10,891 nucleotides of DNA from JBAYJT01 sp041664965 (GCA_041664965.1 JBAYJT010000048.1:1-10891); one strand, 5' to 3'. Counted from the first letter of the stretch, positions 1 through 5,945 are shown. Notes: a model not told the origin generated them from the sequence alone. Translations and numbers: made by a program.

Positions 1-308
1 CTGTGACTAAACTAGGCGAAGTTATTGATGAAACTTTGACACACAATAATTTAAAGGCTAGTGAAATTGATTGGCTAGTTCCCCATCAAGCTAATTTGCG
101 TATTATCAAAGCTACCGCTAAAAGGCTCGGAATTTCCATGGAAAAAGTCATTTTAACTATCGCTAAACATGGTAATACTTCTGCAGCTTCTGTACCCTTA
201 GCTCTCGATTACGGCATTCGAAATGGTCTTATCAAACCAGGTCAATTATTGCTTTTAGAAGCCTTTGGCGCAGGCCTCACCTGGGGCTCGGCGTTAGTTA
301 GATATTAA
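1..308 (+). CDS. fabH: 3-oxoacyl-[acyl-carrier-protein] synthase III, C-terminal part (5' end outside window)
   Basis: This is the last third of FabH (KAS III), the cytosolic condensing enzyme that starts type II fatty acid synthesis by joining acetyl-CoA to malonyl-ACP. The frame is open at the left edge, so the GTG at position 3 is an internal Val codon and not a start. The visible part carries the catalytic His in WLVPHQAN (His codon 84-86) and the catalytic Asn in HGNTSAAS (Asn codon 174-176); the active-site Cys lies upstream of the window. The protein ends in the family-typical LLLEAFGAGLTWGSALVRY, so this copy is complete at its 3' end. In most gammaproteobacteria fabD follows fabH. 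Here a kinase-like gene starts 5 nt after the stop, and a second, diverged copy of the fabH tail lies about 1.3 kb downstream. Confidence 0.95.
   Translation, partial: VTKLGEVIDETLTHNNLKASEIDWLVPHQANLRIIKATAKRLGISMEKVILTIAKHGNTSAASVPLALDYGIRNGLIKPGQLLLLEAFGAGLTWGSALVRY
253..274 (+). repeat. Left copy of 22-bp direct repeat (fabH 3' end)
   Basis: This stretch begins TTTTAGAAGCCTTTGG and encodes the LEAFGAG part of FabH. The same 22 bases recur without mismatch at 1586-1607 in the same orientation, 1333 bp away. The pair brackets the kinase-like gene. Confidence 0.9.
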
Positions 309-313
309 AGAAA

Positions 314-1585
314 ATGCTAAAAACCCCATCCTCTAATCAACATTGTATAGACTGTTTCGAACGAGCGGGAATTAAGCTACTTGATTTGTATGGTGCTCCG
401 ATTAAACCTGGTTACATCAAGGATTATGCCCACTACTATTATCCACTTACGATCTTGGACCAATCTAATTTCACTACCACTGAAATATTACGGAATGAAA
501 AGCGAATATTAGTTTGTAAAATCTTTCGTGATATTACATACCCTTTTCACAAAGCTACATACGAAAGAGAAGTTTCTATTATGTGTAGTATCGGCCATCC
601 TAATATTATTCGTTTTGATGGAGTTCTATTGAGGGGTGGTGGGACACAACCATCTATAGTTATGGCACCCGGACCTTTAGATTCCTCTGTGGATTCTTTG
701 TCTAATGTTTTGATTGAATCTAGCCATACGTTCTCATGGAAGGAACGTTGCAGTATAGTGTATGGTACAGCTTGTGGTCTTTTATATTTGCATTCGTCTT
801 TGCCTAATAAACCTGTAATAATACATAACGATTTATGTATACATAATATTCTTCTTAATCAAGATGTTATACCTAAAATATGCGGATTTTGGTTCTCTTT
901 AGTCTTAGCGGAATCTCCTTCCATAAGCTATCATCCCCCTGAAGATTTATTCACAGCAACTAGGGATATTTATGCAGCCCCAGAGGTTCTTCGTGGTATT
1001 CAAAAGCCAAGTGTGGCTTCAGATATTTATAGTTTTGGAATTCTTATTTGGGAACTTACTTGCAGGGATTTCAGGTCAAGATACGACGTACTTGAGAAAT
1101 TGCTTTATGGTCTTGAGTCTTTGCATGATTCCCCAAAAACAAAGGAAGTTTTTTTAAACGAAAGGAATAGTTGTTTTTCGCAAATTCCACAAGAAACACC
1201 AATACCTTTCATAGCGCTAATTAAAAGTTGTTTGGTAGATCAACCGGAGCTGCGGCCGACTAGCCAACAGGTTGTTGATTATATACAACAACGTATGCCA
1301 AGCAGCAGCACTTCAACGGCCACAGCAACTGTTTCGCTTCGAGATAATCCAATATTTACGAAAGAAATTGAATTACAAAGTGTACAAATCATTCCATCTA
1401 ATAGCGCTTCGATGCCAGCAGCTTCTTCTAGTTTTAGTAGCAGTCAACCTGGTTCTGTTTTAAACCCCTTTGGGCTTTTTGCTTCTGGTTCTGGTGGAGG
1501 CTCATCTTCTTATCAAGTAGCGTCCTCTACATCTTGTAGCTCGAGCAGTTCTACTACCACTACTACTAATGCTTCAAAAACCTGA
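314..1585 (+). CDS. Eukaryotic-like protein kinase-fold protein, probable pseudokinase, with Ser/Thr-rich tail
   Basis: The 423-residue product has a Hanks-type kinase fold over about residues 45-325. Recognisable landmarks are the ATP-site Lys in VCKIF (K69), an alpha-C Glu (E86) before GHPNIIRF, the catalytic loop HND (171-173) with Asn 178, APE (222-224), and the alpha-F segment DIYSFGILIWE from D237. Key elements are altered. No Gly-rich loop precedes K69, the HRD Arg is Asn, and DFG reads GFW (191-193), so the Mg-binding Asp is absent. Impaired catalysis or pseudokinase function is inferred from this. Residues from about 328 onward are low complexity, rich in Ser, Thr and Ala. There is no signal peptide or membrane segment. 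The TKL-like style suggests eukaryotic ancestry and a host-directed effector role, but that is inference. It starts 5 nt after the fabH stop behind a weak AAAGA, so it is probably cotranscribed with fabH. Its TGA overlaps the fabH-tail remnant. Confidence 0.8.
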   Translation: MLKTPSSNQHCIDCFERAGIKLLDLYGAPIKPGYIKDYAHYYYPLTILDQSNFTTTEILRNEKRILVCKIFRDITYPFHKATYEREVSIMCSIGHPNIIRFDGVLLRGGGTQPSIVMAPGPLDSSVDSLSNVLIESSHTFSWKERCSIVYGTACGLLYLHSSLPNKPVIIHNDLCIHNILLNQDVIPKICGFWFSLVLAESPSISYHPPEDLFTATRDIYAAPEVLRGIQKPSVASDIYSFGILIWELTCRDFRSRYDVLEKLLYGLESLHDSPKTKEVFLNERNSCFSQIPQETPIPFIALIKSCLVDQPELRPTSQQVVDYIQQRMPSSSTSTATATVSLRDNPIFTKEIELQSVQIIPSNSASMPAASSSFSSSQPGSVLNPFGLFASGSGGGSSSYQVASSTSCSSSSSTTTTTNASKT

Positions 1586-1642
1586 TTTTAGAAGCCTTTG
1601 GCGCAGGGCTAGGCTGGGGGCTCGGTGTTGATACGCTATTGA
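1582..1642 (+). pseudogene. fabH: fabH 3'-end remnant with a 1-base frameshift
   Basis: Reading from CTG at 1582 gives LILEAFGAGLGWG. If one G is removed from the five-G run at 1616-1620, it continues as SVLIRY and stops at TGA 1640-1642. That matches the intact FabH end at 15 of 19 residues. The first 22 bases from 1586 match the intact copy exactly and later bases diverge at mostly synonymous or conservative positions. It therefore looks like the end of a real fabH allele, not a fresh duplication. No upstream fabH sequence accompanies it, because the kinase-like gene abuts it directly. Confidence 0.85.
1586..1607 (+). repeat. Right copy of 22-bp direct repeat (fabH 3' end)
   Basis: It is identical to 253-274. 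It starts one base after the last base of the kinase gene's stop codon, so it marks the right junction of the segment placed within fabH. Confidence 0.9.
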
Positions 1643-1655
1643 GATTTGCTTTAAA

Positions 1656-1699
1656 TGTCTACTGTTGGCGAAATTAATTGTCTATTGTTGACGATTATG
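1656..1699 (+). promoter_or_regulatory. Direct-repeat operator candidate for the AbiE locus
   Basis: Two head-to-tail copies begin 23 bp apart: TGTCTACTGTTGGCGA at 1656-1671 and TGTCTATTGTTGACGA at 1679-1694 (14 of 16 identical). The second copy covers the -35 region and runs into the spacer of the promoter at 1678-1706. AbiEi-type antitoxins are known to repress their own operon by binding repeats at the promoter, so this is the likely binding site. The repeat itself is seen; its function is inferred. Confidence 0.6.
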
Positions 1700-1706
1700 T
1701 TATAAT
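1678..1706 (+). promoter_or_regulatory. Sigma70-type promoter for the AbiE operon
   Basis: TTGTCT (1678-1683), a 17-bp spacer and a consensus TATAAT (1701-1706) face the antitoxin gene. Transcription should start near A1713, three bases before the ATG at 1716. The transcript would then be nearly leaderless, which fits the lack of any Shine-Dalgarno sequence there. Confidence 0.65.
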
Positions 1707-1715
1707 GGCCGCACT

Positions 1716-2144
1716 ATGAAAGTAAAACCTGAAAACACAATCAAATCTAAAATGCAAAAAAAGCTAGATGCATTAACTAGCAACGTTATTTTGCGCAAAG
1801 ACTTTATTGATTTGGGGGATCAACGACAAATTAGTCGTGGGCTCAAACAATTAGTTAAAGATAATAAACTTGTCAAAATTGGATATGGCATTTACGCGAA
1901 ATCCAAAATCTCAAAATACACCAATCGTGTGGTAATTGCGAATGGTAGTGATTTTGCATTCAGAGAAGCCCTAGATCGTTTAAATGTAAAATGGGAACCA
2001 AATTGGGCTGAAAAAGAAAATGTGTCAGGTAGATCGACACAGTTGTGTGCTGCCATAATGGTACGTCTAAAGAGTAGGTTTAGGCGTTCAATATACACTA
2101 GTAATTCAAAGTTATTGTATGAGAATAATATAAATGCAAGATAA
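1716..2144 (+). CDS. AbiEi-family antitoxin / DUF6088-type winged-helix repressor
   Basis: The product has 142 residues. Residues about 13-62 form a winged-helix DNA-binding segment (KKLDALTSNVILRKDF, then QISRGLKQLVKDNKLVKIGYGIYAK), typical of AbiEi/DUF6088 antitoxins. A C-terminal GRSTQ...VRLKSRFRR stretch is also typical of this group. In type IV AbiE systems the antitoxin represses the operon and counteracts the AbiEii nucleotidyltransferase without needing to bind it. The gene overlaps the toxin start by 11 nt, as expected for a coupled pair. No ribosome binding site precedes the ATG, and the predicted promoter places the RNA start only about three bases upstream. M13 (ATG at 1752) is an alternative start, but it also lacks an SD and would cut into the first helix. 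Confidence 0.8.
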   Translation: MKVKPENTIKSKMQKKLDALTSNVILRKDFIDLGDQRQISRGLKQLVKDNKLVKIGYGIYAKSKISKYTNRVVIANGSDFAFREALDRLNVKWEPNWAEKENVSGRSTQLCAAIMVRLKSRFRRSIYTSNSKLLYENNINAR

Positions 2145-3075
2145 TTTGGATGAATTAATAATAGCTACCAATGAGCAGCTTGGGATCGGCAAGTCTTTCA
2201 TTGAAAAGGATTATCATGTGACTCGTATTATTCACGCGTTGGCTGATACTGAAAGCGAATATTTTAAATTAATATTTCAAGGTGGAACATGTTTATCTAA
2301 GGCGCATCTTATCACTGAAAGAATGTCAGAGGACTGCGATTTTAGGATGCAACCTAAAACATCCACACAAGCTTTAAGTAAAGCGAAATTAAGAAATGAA
2401 TTGAAAAAATTTAGAAATTCTTTAGTTAACTCTTTATCGGATAATGGTTTTTATGTTGAGAAAGAGCCGGAGGTTAGAAACGAAGGAAATTTCATGAGGT
2501 TTTGGGTTCGTTACGATTCTTTGTACGTTTCTTTACAGTTTCCAATTTTATTTACCCCAAATATATTACTGGAATTTATTCAAGTTGAAACAAAAACGCC
2601 AACTGTTAATTTACCTGTAACAAGTTTAATTAGACAAACATTGGGAAAAGTTGTTGACCATAAAGAAAAAAACATAGATTGCGTTTCAATAATAGAGACA
2701 GCAGCGGAAAAATGGGTGGCGCTTACAAGGAGAATTGTCAGAACTGAAGCTAAGTTAAATACCAATGATATAAAACTTATTCGTCATTTATATGATTTGC
2801 ACGCTATTGCTGAAACGGTTGGCATTGGTGCGGGATTTGATGGTTTAGTGAGTTTGGTAATGAGCGAAGATAGAGAACGTGAGAAAAACACTGACTACTA
2901 CCTTGACCCAATTGCGGAAAGTAAAAAAGCGTTAAAAATTTTGACAAGTAATCCTATTTGGCGCGATTACTGGGAAAAATTTATTGCTACGATGGTTTTT
3001 CAAAGAGAAAAGCCTAGCTTTGACGTAGTGATGGCTTCATTACTCAAACTCAGCGAACAAGTGTTTAAATCTTAA
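2134..3075 (+). CDS. AbiEii-family nucleotidyltransferase toxin
   Basis: The product has 313 residues and belongs to the nucleotidyl transferase AbiEii/AbiGii toxin family of the DNA polymerase-beta fold. Motif I is GGTCLSK (residues 50-56). Motif II is RMSEDCDF (63-70), with the acidic pair D67/D69 expected to hold metal. Downstream lie AEKWVALTRR (about 192-201) and RHLYDL (217-222), matching the conserved Lys/Arg and Asp motifs III and IV. Family members arrest growth by nucleotidyl transfer and some protect against phage; tRNA is the shown target for related MenT toxins. All visible motifs are intact, so it is probably active. The ATG lies inside the antitoxin gene (11-nt overlap). Only 26 nt separate its stop from the convergent minus-strand ORF, and no clear terminator lies between them. 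Confidence 0.88.
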   Translation: MQDNLDELIIATNEQLGIGKSFIEKDYHVTRIIHALADTESEYFKLIFQGGTCLSKAHLITERMSEDCDFRMQPKTSTQALSKAKLRNELKKFRNSLVNSLSDNGFYVEKEPEVRNEGNFMRFWVRYDSLYVSLQFPILFTPNILLEFIQVETKTPTVNLPVTSLIRQTLGKVVDHKEKNIDCVSIIETAAEKWVALTRRIVRTEAKLNTNDIKLIRHLYDLHAIAETVGIGAGFDGLVSLVMSEDREREKNTDYYLDPIAESKKALKILTSNPIWRDYWEKFIATMVFQREKPSFDVVMASLLKLSEQVFKS

Positions 3076-3101
3076 AGCTAAAATACTAGTCGCTATCGTA
3101 G

Positions 3102-3254
3102 CTACTCGATCTCTTCGTCTAAATACTGCGTAAAATCTCCCTTGCTGACCAATTTTCCCTGAGCAGCATCTTCTAAGCCTTTTTTGAATTTCTTTAAAGC
3201 GACTTTATTTTTAAACAGCCATTTTTCGCGATTTAGGATTTCTTTCCTATCCAT
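3102..3254 (-). CDS. Small conserved-looking hypothetical protein (50 aa), third gene of the scpAB operon
   Basis: This short minus-strand gene starts at ATG 3254-3252, 18 nt after the scpB stop, with GAGGA about 11 nt upstream as ribosome binding site. It ends at TAG 3104-3102. The product begins MDRKEILNREKWLFKNK, continues with ALKKFKKGLEDAAQGK and ends GDFTQYLDEEIE. The pattern of a basic helix, a GLE..A.G segment, a G-F..Y motif and an acidic tail resembles small proteobacterial and cyanobacterial proteins often found near toxin genes. That resemblance is from memory and weak. No toxin partner lies next to it in the same direction; the neighbour beyond is the convergent AbiEii gene. No function is assigned. 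Confidence 0.65.
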   Translation of the reverse strand: MDRKEILNREKWLFKNKVALKKFKKGLEDAAQGKLVSKGDFTQYLDEEIE

Positions 3255-3270
3255 AATTCTTTTTTCCTCA

Positions 3271-3318
3271 ATTCATAATTCATCATTCATAATTTCCTTA
3301 TGTTCATCATTCACAATT
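3271..3318 (-). repeat. Heptamer repeat across the scpB stop codon
   Basis: Read on the minus strand, 3294-3271 is AATTATG, AATGATG, AATTATG plus AAT. This 24-base block is identical to those at 3885-3862 (minus) and 7594-7617 (plus). A degenerate earlier unit at 3318-3302 (AATTGTG, AATGATG, AAC) lies just upstream within scpB. The block encodes IMNDEL and the stop of ScpB. Confidence 0.85.
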
Positions 3319-3851
3319 TTTTCCATCTTATCTTCCAATACCGGCAATTCTTCAAGACTTTTTAAATTAAAATAATCTAAGAATTTATCGGTTGTAGAAT
3401 AAAGGGCAGGGCGGCCGGGGACGTCTTTGTAGCCAATAATACTAATCCATTCGCGTTCTGTTAAAGTACGCATGATATTGCTATGAATACTTACGCCGCG
3501 AATGTCTTCAATTTCGGCGCGAGTAATGGGTTGGCGATAAGCTATGATAGCTAAAATTTCTAGAAGGGCTTTGGAATAACGCTGCGGTCTCTTTTCCCAA
3601 AGTTTATTGATCCAAGGCGCATATTCAGTGCGGATTTGAAAGCGATAACCACTCCCAACTTCTTTCAGTTCTATGCTTTTTTCTTGATAATCCAAAACTA
3701 GCTCATCGAGAATAGATTTTATACTTTCCGCAGTTAATTCTGGATCTAATTCTTTTAGAACTTTTAAAAGCTGTTCAATGTTAAGAGGCTCTTCGCTGGC
3801 AAAAATTAAGCCTTCAATGATGATTTTTAGTTGTTTATAATTTTCTTCCAT
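3273..3851 (-). CDS. scpB: Segregation and condensation protein B
   Basis: The 192-residue product is ScpB, the winged-helix dimer that binds the kleisin ScpA in the SMC-ScpAB condensin and helps organise and segregate the chromosome. Family features visible are LIFASEEPLNIEQLLKVL near the N-terminus and the strongly conserved RYSKALLEILAIIAYRQPITRAEIEDIRGVS, then the second winged helix through PGRPALYSTTDKFLDYFNLKSLEELP. The C-terminal tail (VNDEHKEIMNDEL) is not a family motif; it is encoded by degenerate heptamer repeats. The start at 3851 is supported by GGTGA 5 nt upstream, which itself lies in the last repeat unit after scpA. The gene is 12 nt downstream of scpA and clearly in one operon with it. 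Confidence 0.95.
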   Translation of the reverse strand: MEENYKQLKIIIEGLIFASEEPLNIEQLLKVLKELDPELTAESIKSILDELVLDYQEKSIELKEVGSGYRFQIRTEYAPWINKLWEKRPQRYSKALLEILAIIAYRQPITRAEIEDIRGVSIHSNIMRTLTEREWISIIGYKDVPGRPALYSTTDKFLDYFNLKSLEELPVLEDKMEKIVNDEHKEIMNDEL

Positions 3852-3885
3852 TTAATTCACCATTCATAATTCATCATTCATAATT
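3852..3885 (-). repeat. Heptamer repeat bridging the scpA end and scpB ribosome binding site
   Basis: On the minus strand the heptamers AATTATG, AATGATG, AATTATG and AATGGTG are followed by AATTAA, directly before the scpB ATG. The first three units encode the MNDEL end and TGA stop of ScpA. The fourth unit contains the GGTGA that serves as the scpB Shine-Dalgarno sequence. Confidence 0.85.
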
Positions 3886-4688
3886 CCAAGCGTAGCCCGC
3901 ACATGGATCGGACCAAAATTTTCGACCTGGACAATTTCAATAATAGTTTGACGCAAAAGTTCTAAAATAGCGACAAAAGTAACAACCACGCCGCGCCGTC
4001 CTTCTTCCAAATTAAACAAACTGCTAAAACTAGTAAATTTATCGCTTTGTAAATTTTTAACTATATGGCTCATGCGGTCCCGAACACTCAGTTGTTCGCG
4101 GCTGATTTGATGATGCTCAAATAATTTGGCCCTTTCCATGAGTTCTTGCAGTGCGCGATAAAGCTCATCGATTTTTACAGTTGGCAAGGACGCAGTGTTA
4201 CTACGCACCACAGCTGATTCTATATTTGTTAAAAAGGAATCTCTTTCTAAACGTGGCAAAGTATCTAGTTCTTCGGCAAGTTTCTTGTACTTTTCATATT
4301 CTTTCAGTTTTTCGACTAGCTCTACACGCGGATCAATTTCGCTACCGTCTGGCTGTATTGTTGGTTTAGGCAAGAGTAAACGGGATTTTATTTCAGCAAG
4401 AATTGCCGCCATGAGCAAATATTCCGCTGCAAGTTCTAAATTTAGCACTTGCATGAGAGCAATGTATTCCATGTATTGCTGGGTAATTTTAGCGATAGGA
4501 ATATCTAAAATATCGATGTTTTGTTTGCGAATTAGATACAATAAAAGATCGAGCGGGCCACTAAAATTTTCTAAGAAGACTTGCAGTGCTTGCGGTGGAA
4601 TGTAGAGGTCTTGCGGCAAGGAATTAAGCGGCTCGCCAGCTATCCAGGCAAAAGCTTCAGGCGTTACATTTTGATCAGAAGAAATCAT
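3864..4688 (-). CDS. scpA: Segregation and condensation protein A (kleisin)
   Basis: The 274-residue product is ScpA, the kleisin that bridges the SMC heads and recruits ScpB. Residues 15-35 (WIAGEPLNSLPQDLYIPP) match the N-terminal extension of gammaproteobacterial ScpA. FSGPLDLLLYLIRKQNIDILDIPIAKITQQY (about 42-72) is the SMC-neck-binding region. AAEYLLMAAILAEIKSRLLLP follows, and a C-terminal winged helix (VVVTFVAILELLRQTIIEIVQ) ends in FGPIHVRAT. The last residues, IMNDEL, come from a heptamer repeat and are identical to the end of ScpB. No good Shine-Dalgarno precedes ATG 4688; the conserved N-terminal segment begins soon after it, so this start is the best choice. The gene is divergent from hpt. 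Confidence 0.95.
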   Translation of the reverse strand: MISSDQNVTPEAFAWIAGEPLNSLPQDLYIPPQALQVFLENFSGPLDLLLYLIRKQNIDILDIPIAKITQQYMEYIALMQVLNLELAAEYLLMAAILAEIKSRLLLPKPTIQPDGSEIDPRVELVEKLKEYEKYKKLAEELDTLPRLERDSFLTNIESAVVRSNTASLPTVKIDELYRALQELMERAKLFEHHQISREQLSVRDRMSHIVKNLQSDKFTSFSSLFNLEEGRRGVVVTFVAILELLRQTIIEIVQVENFGPIHVRATLGIMNDEL

Positions 4689-4695
4689 CTTCGTA

Positions 4696-4724
4696 GATAT
4701 AAACTATTAAATTTACATCGTCAA
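4696..4724 (-). promoter_or_regulatory. Candidate promoter for scpA
   Basis: On the minus strand TTGACG (4724-4719), a 17-bp spacer and TATATC (4701-4696) lead toward scpA. The predicted start would be at about 4689, next to the ATG at 4688. It may be a near-leaderless promoter, or the true promoter may lie elsewhere in the 101-bp gap. Confidence 0.35.
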
Positions 4725-4736
4725 ATTAATTGATAT

Positions 4737-4765
4737 TTCACAATTATTTCTTATTCAGGTAGAAT
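4737..4765 (+). promoter_or_regulatory. Candidate promoter for hpt-rhomboid
   Basis: TTCACA (4737-4742), a 17-bp spacer and TAGAAT (4760-4765) each differ from consensus at one base. They sit about 25 bp before the hpt ATG, with GAGG at 4778-4781 as ribosome binding site. Confidence 0.55.
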
Positions 4766-4789
4766 GGCAAAAACTTTGAGGTCAGTAAT

Positions 4790-5347
4790 ATGCCAATCAG
4801 TAACTCAAATTTAGAGAAAATTCGCAACAACGCCATCTGTCTGCATTCCAACGCTGAAATTGAAACAGCTTTAGACGAAATGGCCGCTGCAATTACAAAA
4901 AAATTGGCCAATAGCCAGCCGATTTTCTTGTGTGTTGTGCTTGGGGCATTGGTGCCTTTTGGTAGACTCATGCCACGCCTTAAATTTCCTCTGGAAATGG
5001 ATTATTTACATCTTACACGCTATGGCGACCGTCAAAAAGGTGGTAAGGAATTGCTTTGGGTTGTCAAACCAAGCAAGCCGCTTAAAGACCGCACGGTAGT
5101 GATCGTCGACGATATTTTAGATGAGGGTGTAACTTTAGCCAGGGCAGTAGATTTTTGTTACAAAGAAGAAGCTAAAGAAGTTTTTACGGCAGTTTTACTA
5201 AACAAGAAAAAAGAACGTCTTGAGGGAGGTTTAAAAAAACCGGATTTCTATGGCATAAATATTGAAGACAAATTCGTTTTTGGCTATGGCTTAGATTACA
5301 AAGGCTTTTGGCGTAACCTTGATGCTATTTACGTTGTACCAGAGTAA
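4790..5347 (+). CDS. hpt: Hypoxanthine-guanine phosphoribosyltransferase
   Basis: The 185-residue product is a type I phosphoribosyltransferase that converts hypoxanthine or guanine plus PRPP to IMP or GMP in purine salvage. The PRPP-binding loop is VVIVDDILDEGVTL (about 103-116), with the acidic pair D107/D108. The N-terminal part (CLHSNAEIETALDEMAAAI, then VVLGALVPFGRLMPRLKFPLEMDYLHLTRY) and the C-terminal VFGYGLDYKGFWRN match the proteobacterial hypoxanthine-guanine subgroup better than xanthine-guanine Gpt. Length is close to the 178-residue E. coli Hpt. It has a clear GAGG ribosome binding site 8 nt before the ATG. The rhomboid gene follows after 3 nt. Confidence 0.88.
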   Translation: MPISNSNLEKIRNNAICLHSNAEIETALDEMAAAITKKLANSQPIFLCVVLGALVPFGRLMPRLKFPLEMDYLHLTRYGDRQKGGKELLWVVKPSKPLKDRTVVIVDDILDEGVTLARAVDFCYKEEAKEVFTAVLLNKKKERLEGGLKKPDFYGINIEDKFVFGYGLDYKGFWRNLDAIYVVPE

Positions 5348-5350
5348 TTT

Positions 5351-5932
5351 ATGTCAACGTTACTAACACAGCTTTCCGACGCATTGACTCACATTATTGC
5401 TTCTTTTCAAAATAATTGGTTTTTTGCACTAATTGTTTTAGCAGTTTTATGGGGAGTTCAGCTTCTCAATGTTATTTCGCGCTACAAATTAAATATTTTA
5501 GGGATTTATCCACGCAGTTTGCGCGGTCTTTCTGGTATATTTTTCGCGCCTTTTTTACATGGAAATAGCAATCACCTTTTTTTTAATTCAGTTCCCCTCT
5601 ATATTTTAACGATTTTGTTGCTATCAGCTGGCCGTTTGCATTTTTATTTACTAACAGCTTTAATAATTTTTGTGAGTGGATTTGCGGTTTGGCTTTTCGG
5701 TAAAAAAGCTATACATATTGGAGCCAGCGGCGTAATTATGGGCTATTTCGGCTATCTTCTCACTAACGCTTATTATCATCCCAACGCTTCCACTGTTATT
5801 TTAGCGCTATTAGCTCTTTATTACTTCGGCGGCTTGGCATTAGCTCTTATCCCTTCCCAAGAAAAAAATGTCTCTTGGAGCGGACACGTTTTTGGCTTTT
5901 TGGCCGGCGTTTTGGGCGCGTATTTGTTGTAA
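5351..5932 (+). CDS. Rhomboid family intramembrane serine protease
   Basis: The 193-residue product is a polytopic inner-membrane protein of about six hydrophobic segments. It has the rhomboid catalytic dyad: Ser126 in GASG (124-127) and His179 in SGHVFGFLAG. The conserved HxxxN of helix 2 is present as H75/N79 in NHLFFNSVPLYIL. It is the core six-helix form without extra cytosolic domains. Rhomboids cleave membrane proteins within or near their transmembrane segments; the substrate cannot be read from sequence. Only 3 nt follow the hpt stop, so it is probably translated from the hpt transcript. Confidence 0.9.
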   Translation: MSTLLTQLSDALTHIIASFQNNWFFALIVLAVLWGVQLLNVISRYKLNILGIYPRSLRGLSGIFFAPFLHGNSNHLFFNSVPLYILTILLLSAGRLHFYLLTALIIFVSGFAVWLFGKKAIHIGASGVIMGYFGYLLTNAYYHPNASTVILALLALYYFGGLALALIPSQEKNVSWSGHVFGFLAGVLGAYLL

Positions 5933-5945
5933 ATAAAAATTTCGC

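Noticed and set aside
1688..1706. TTGACG at 1688 as the -35 box for TATAAT 1701
   Set aside because: The spacing is only 7 bp. TTGTCT at 1678 gives the proper 17-bp spacer, and TTGACG is better explained as part of the operator repeat.
3076..3110. Possible terminator between AbiEii and the convergent small ORF (CTATCGTAG and GTAGCTAC symmetry)
   Set aside because: The stems are very short and no T run follows; not supportable as a terminator.
3271..3294. Heptamer repeats as a CRISPR or tandem satellite array
   Set aside because: There are only about three to five units of 7 bp with no spacers, and the blocks are dispersed at gene ends.
4195..4605. A 136-codon plus-strand open frame opposite scpA
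   Set aside because: It is Ser-rich and antisense to a well-conserved scpA with no ribosome binding site of its own; it is a shadow of the real gene.
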